Assembly: GCA_964464825.1 (NCBI GenBank)
Contig: CAYXKL010000104.1
Location: 1-9,325, forward strand
Reading direction: 5' to 3'
DNA: 9,325 nt
Origin: DYJK01 sp964464825
GTDB taxonomy: Bacteria > Bacteroidota > Ignavibacteria > Ignavibacteriales > Melioribacteraceae
Shown here: piece after piece, positions 7,342 to 9,325 of the stretch
How positions within the stretch are numbered: the stretch's first letter is position 1
Layout: each line of letters opens with the position of its first letter
Notes under the pieces: generated by a model
What the model saw: the letters and a program-made list of their open reading frames with translations, nothing else
Told to the model about the DNA's origin: nothing
Databases searched by the model: none
Translations under genes and position numbers: made by a program

Positions 7342-7348
7342 GAGAGGG
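7342..7348 (+). promoter_or_regulatory. Shine-Dalgarno site supporting the TTG start of ssb
   Basis: GAGAGGG lies seven bases before TTG 7356. This supports the TTG, which also gives the expected SSB N-terminus. The next in-frame ATG (codon 9) would cut into the first OB strand. Confidence 0.7.
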
Positions 7349-7355
7349 TATAAAA

Positions 7356-7778
7356 TTGGCATTCTCATTAAATAAAGTTATGCTTATTGGAAATCTAGGT
7401 AATGATGCCGAAACTCGATTTACAACGAATAATTTGGCTGTTACTTCATTTTCATTAGCTACTACGCGTAGTTATAAGGGTAAAGATGGCAATTGGGTCA
7501 ATGAAACAACATGGCACAATGTAGTTTCATATAATTTACCCGACTTTTTTAAGGATGCACTTAAAAAAGGTAAAAAGTTTTATGTTGAAGGTAGAATTTC
7601 TAAGCGTGATTATACTGATAAAGATGGAATAAAAAGATATATGACCGATATTATATCGGAAAAATTAATTCCGCTTGAAGGGAAAGAAGGAAGCAATGAT
7701 TCCTTTTCCGAAAAAACAAGTATTGAATCTGCTGATATTCAATCTCCGACAGCAGAAGATGATGATCTTCCATTTTAA
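7356..7778 (+). CDS. ssb: Single-stranded DNA-binding protein
   Basis: A 140-residue SSB that coats single-stranded DNA in replication, repair and recombination. The OB fold spans about residues 4-107, with the family opening NKVMLIGNLGNDAETRFT (6-23), the segment TTWHNVVSYN (51-60) holding W53 (matching E. coli W54) and the strand GKKFYVEGRISKRDYTDKDG. A short disordered linker rich in Ser, Glu and Asp follows. The protein ends in the acidic tip DDDLPF, which recruits partner proteins such as repair and replication enzymes. The start is TTG. The gene sits 30 nt after the SPOR-protein stop with no clear terminator between them, so they may be co-transcribed. Length and motifs are normal, so this is probably the housekeeping copy. 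Confidence 0.96.
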   Translation: MAFSLNKVMLIGNLGNDAETRFTTNNLAVTSFSLATTRSYKGKDGNWVNETTWHNVVSYNLPDFFKDALKKGKKFYVEGRISKRDYTDKDGIKRYMTDIISEKLIPLEGKEGSNDSFSEKTSIESADIQSPTAEDDDLPF

Positions 7779-7809
7779 GTTTGTTGAACAAGATAAGGTT
7801 TTGTAATAT

Positions 7810-9102
7810 TTGGAATTAAGTTGGCTGGCTAAAGTTATTTTCATAACTATATCACTTTTATTAACTGCATTTTTTACTATTTCAGAAGTAGTATTGTTTT
7901 CTTTTGATAAACAGAAGTTACAAACTTTTAGAAAAGTTAATAAAATATCCGGCGGATATATTCAGTTATTACTCGATTATCCAAGGAGACTTTTAGTAAC
8001 AATTCAACTTTGTATTACTATAACAAATACTGTTATTGTGATATTTTCTCTTTTATTGACTAAAGATCTTGCCATTTTTTTACACACTGATTATGAAATC
8101 CAGTTAATAATTAATCTTGTAATCTTAATATTATTAATTTTTCTGATTGGTGATGTAATACCTAAAAATCTTGGCAATAAATATCCTGATACTTTTGCTA
8201 AATTCACTTCACTGCCACTATACTGGATTAGTATTTTAACTTATCCAGTTACTAAAATATTAAGTGACCTACTTGGATTTTTTAATGTTAAAATTAAAAC
8301 TGAAAAAAATCCAACTGCCTTACAAACAGATGAATTAACAGAATTGGCAGAATTAAGTGTTCAGAAGGGTGAAATTGAAGTTGAAGAACACGAACTAATC
8401 CAGGGAATAGTTGATTTCAAAAATGTTTCGGTTAGAGAGATAATGACCCCACGAGTTGATATTATATCAGTTTCGACCGATGATAATTTTGAAACACTGA
8501 TGAAAACTATTTCCGAATCCGGATTCAGCCGAATTCCTCTTTATCAGGATAATCTGGATAATATTGTAGGTATTCTTTACGCTAAAGATTTGATACCTTA
8601 CATAAAAAATCCGGAAAGTGCCAATAATCTCCAGCTTAAAATTATTGCACGAGATGTAATGTTTGTTCCTGAAACAAAACCTATAAAGGATTTACTGCAT
8701 GAATTTCAGGAGAAGAAACTTCACGTTGGTATTGTTGTCGATGAATACGGAGGAACAGCTGGACTAATTTCTCTCGAGGATATTTTAGAGGAAATAGTTG
8801 GTGATATTAGGGATGAATTTGACAAGGAAGAAAAACAAATATTTAAATTGAGCGATAATAGTTATGTTCTTCAAGGTAGAATTCAGATTGATGAACTAAA
8901 TGATCTCTTAGGAGAAGATTTTTCATCAATTAATGATGATTATGATACGCTTGGAGGTTTTATTTTCAATCATGCCGGTAATATACCGCGACAAGGTTTT
9001 CATTTTGTACATAATAACTATAAATTTACCGTGAAAGAAGTGATCAATAAAAGAATTAATAAAGTTCTAGTTGAAAAACTTATACCTAATAATGATTTAT
9101 GA
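7810..9102 (+). CDS. CNNM/CorC-type hemolysin family protein, GldE-like by position
   Basis: A 430-residue membrane protein of the CNNM/HlyC-CorC family. Order of parts: DUF21 transmembrane region with about four hydrophobic segments (about 5-32, 60-84, 97-118, 128-155); a CBS pair (about 205-330) with the signatures VREIMTPRVD (208-217) and VVDEYGGTAGLISLEDILEE (309-328); and a C-terminal CorC_HlyC domain (about 348-425). Family members are linked to Mg2+ or Co2+ export; CBS domains bind adenine nucleotides. Its place directly after ssb matches the ssb-gldE order of Bacteroidota, where GldE is linked to gliding, but orthology is inference. Two usually conserved membrane motifs look altered: GNN near residues 68-70 reads CIT, and GE before the PK motif reads GD (114-115). 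The start is TTG with AAGG eleven bases upstream; a stop codon at 7804 in the same frame rules out an earlier start. Confidence 0.9.
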   Translation: MELSWLAKVIFITISLLLTAFFTISEVVLFSFDKQKLQTFRKVNKISGGYIQLLLDYPRRLLVTIQLCITITNTVIVIFSLLLTKDLAIFLHTDYEIQLIINLVILILLIFLIGDVIPKNLGNKYPDTFAKFTSLPLYWISILTYPVTKILSDLLGFFNVKIKTEKNPTALQTDELTELAELSVQKGEIEVEEHELIQGIVDFKNVSVREIMTPRVDIISVSTDDNFETLMKTISESGFSRIPLYQDNLDNIVGILYAKDLIPYIKNPESANNLQLKIIARDVMFVPETKPIKDLLHEFQEKKLHVGIVVDEYGGTAGLISLEDILEEIVGDIRDEFDKEEKQIFKLSDNSYVLQGRIQIDELNDLLGEDFSSINDDYDTLGGFIFNHAGNIPRQGFHFVHNNYKFTVKEVINKRINKVLVEKLIPNNDL

Positions 9103-9325
9103 AAAAAGGATGTTTTCTAAGTTCAATTATCATACTTACTATCATTATTGGAGTAGGACTTTATTTGTATAAAAAATATTGGCATGAATTAACTGACTTT
9201 AGTAAAGAAAAGATAATTGAAGTTAGTATAAACGATATTAATGAAGAAATTAAAAAACTGGAAAAATCAATTTATCAGGATTCATTGAAAATATTACTGA
9301 AAGAACAATTTACAAAGTATAAGAA
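9099..9325 (+). CDS. Hypothetical membrane-anchored protein, partial (cut by window end)
   Basis: The start ATG overlaps the previous stop in an ATGA, and the frame stays open for 75 codons to the edge of the window. The N-terminus has MKKGC, a hydrophobic helix (about 6-24) rich in Ile and Leu, then YKKYW, which predicts a single membrane anchor. Charged, helix-prone sequence follows (INDINEEIKKLEKS), possibly coiled. The cysteine at residue 5 lies before the hydrophobic core, so it is not a lipobox. I do not recognise the family. In Flavobacteria gldD follows gldE, but GldD is a lipoprotein and this N-terminus does not fit. The tight coupling to the CNNM gene suggests co-expression. Confidence 0.7.
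   Translation, partial: MKKGCFLSSIIILTIIIGVGLYLYKKYWHELTDFSKEKIIEVSINDINEEIKKLEKSIYQDSLKILLKEQFTKYK

Noticed and set aside
1..9325. Mobile element, CRISPR array, tRNA or defence cassette
   Set aside because: I saw no inverted terminal repeats, regularly spaced direct repeats, transposase or integrase motifs, or cloverleaf-like segments; gaps between genes are all under 100 bases.

Overview
The window is an AT-rich, densely coding bacterial segment with every gene on the + strand. A FadL-type outer-membrane barrel and a lipoprotein show a Gram-negative cell. The families and their order point to the Bacteroidota/Ignavibacteriota/Chlorobiota group, most likely an Ignavibacteria-like organism. 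The pointers are a YqeY–CvpA–MutS2 cluster, a biotin carboxylase with a separately encoded biotin carrier, and ssb followed by a GldE-like CNNM protein. This placement is inference from gene content and was not tested by search.

Region 1 (1-5439). A strong intrinsic terminator, with a perfect 11-bp stem and a run of nine T, ends an unseen upstream gene. Five tightly packed genes follow: a YqeY-family protein, a CvpA-family membrane protein, MutS2, a biotin carboxylase and a biotin carboxyl carrier protein. They overlap by 4 or 8 nt or are separated by only 1-2 nt, so they read as one operon. The first three are housekeeping genes (tRNA amidation-related or unknown, envelope, and recombination or ribosome rescue). 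The last two together make the alpha part of a biotin-dependent acyl-CoA carboxylase split into two polypeptides. The carboxyltransferase partner is not in the window.

Region 2 (5440-6820). A 72-nt gap carries a strong Shine-Dalgarno sequence. It is followed by a GTG-started FadL/OmpP1-family outer-membrane protein and a clean intrinsic terminator.

Region 3 (6821-9325). A SPOR-domain lipoprotein is followed by a TTG-started single-stranded DNA-binding protein. Next comes a TTG-started CNNM/CorC-type protein (DUF21, two CBS, CorC_HlyC) whose order after ssb recalls the ssb-gldE pair of Bacteroidota. An ATGA overlap leads into the start of an unrecognised membrane-anchored protein cut by the window edge.

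No mobile element, CRISPR array, tRNA/rRNA or defence cassette was seen, and no stretch over 300 bases lacks a gene. I see no new multi-gene system here. The points most worth a second look are the split carboxylase, the unusual transmembrane motifs of the CNNM protein, terminators placed just upstream of start codons, and frequent non-ATG starts with a clear split in Shine-Dalgarno use.
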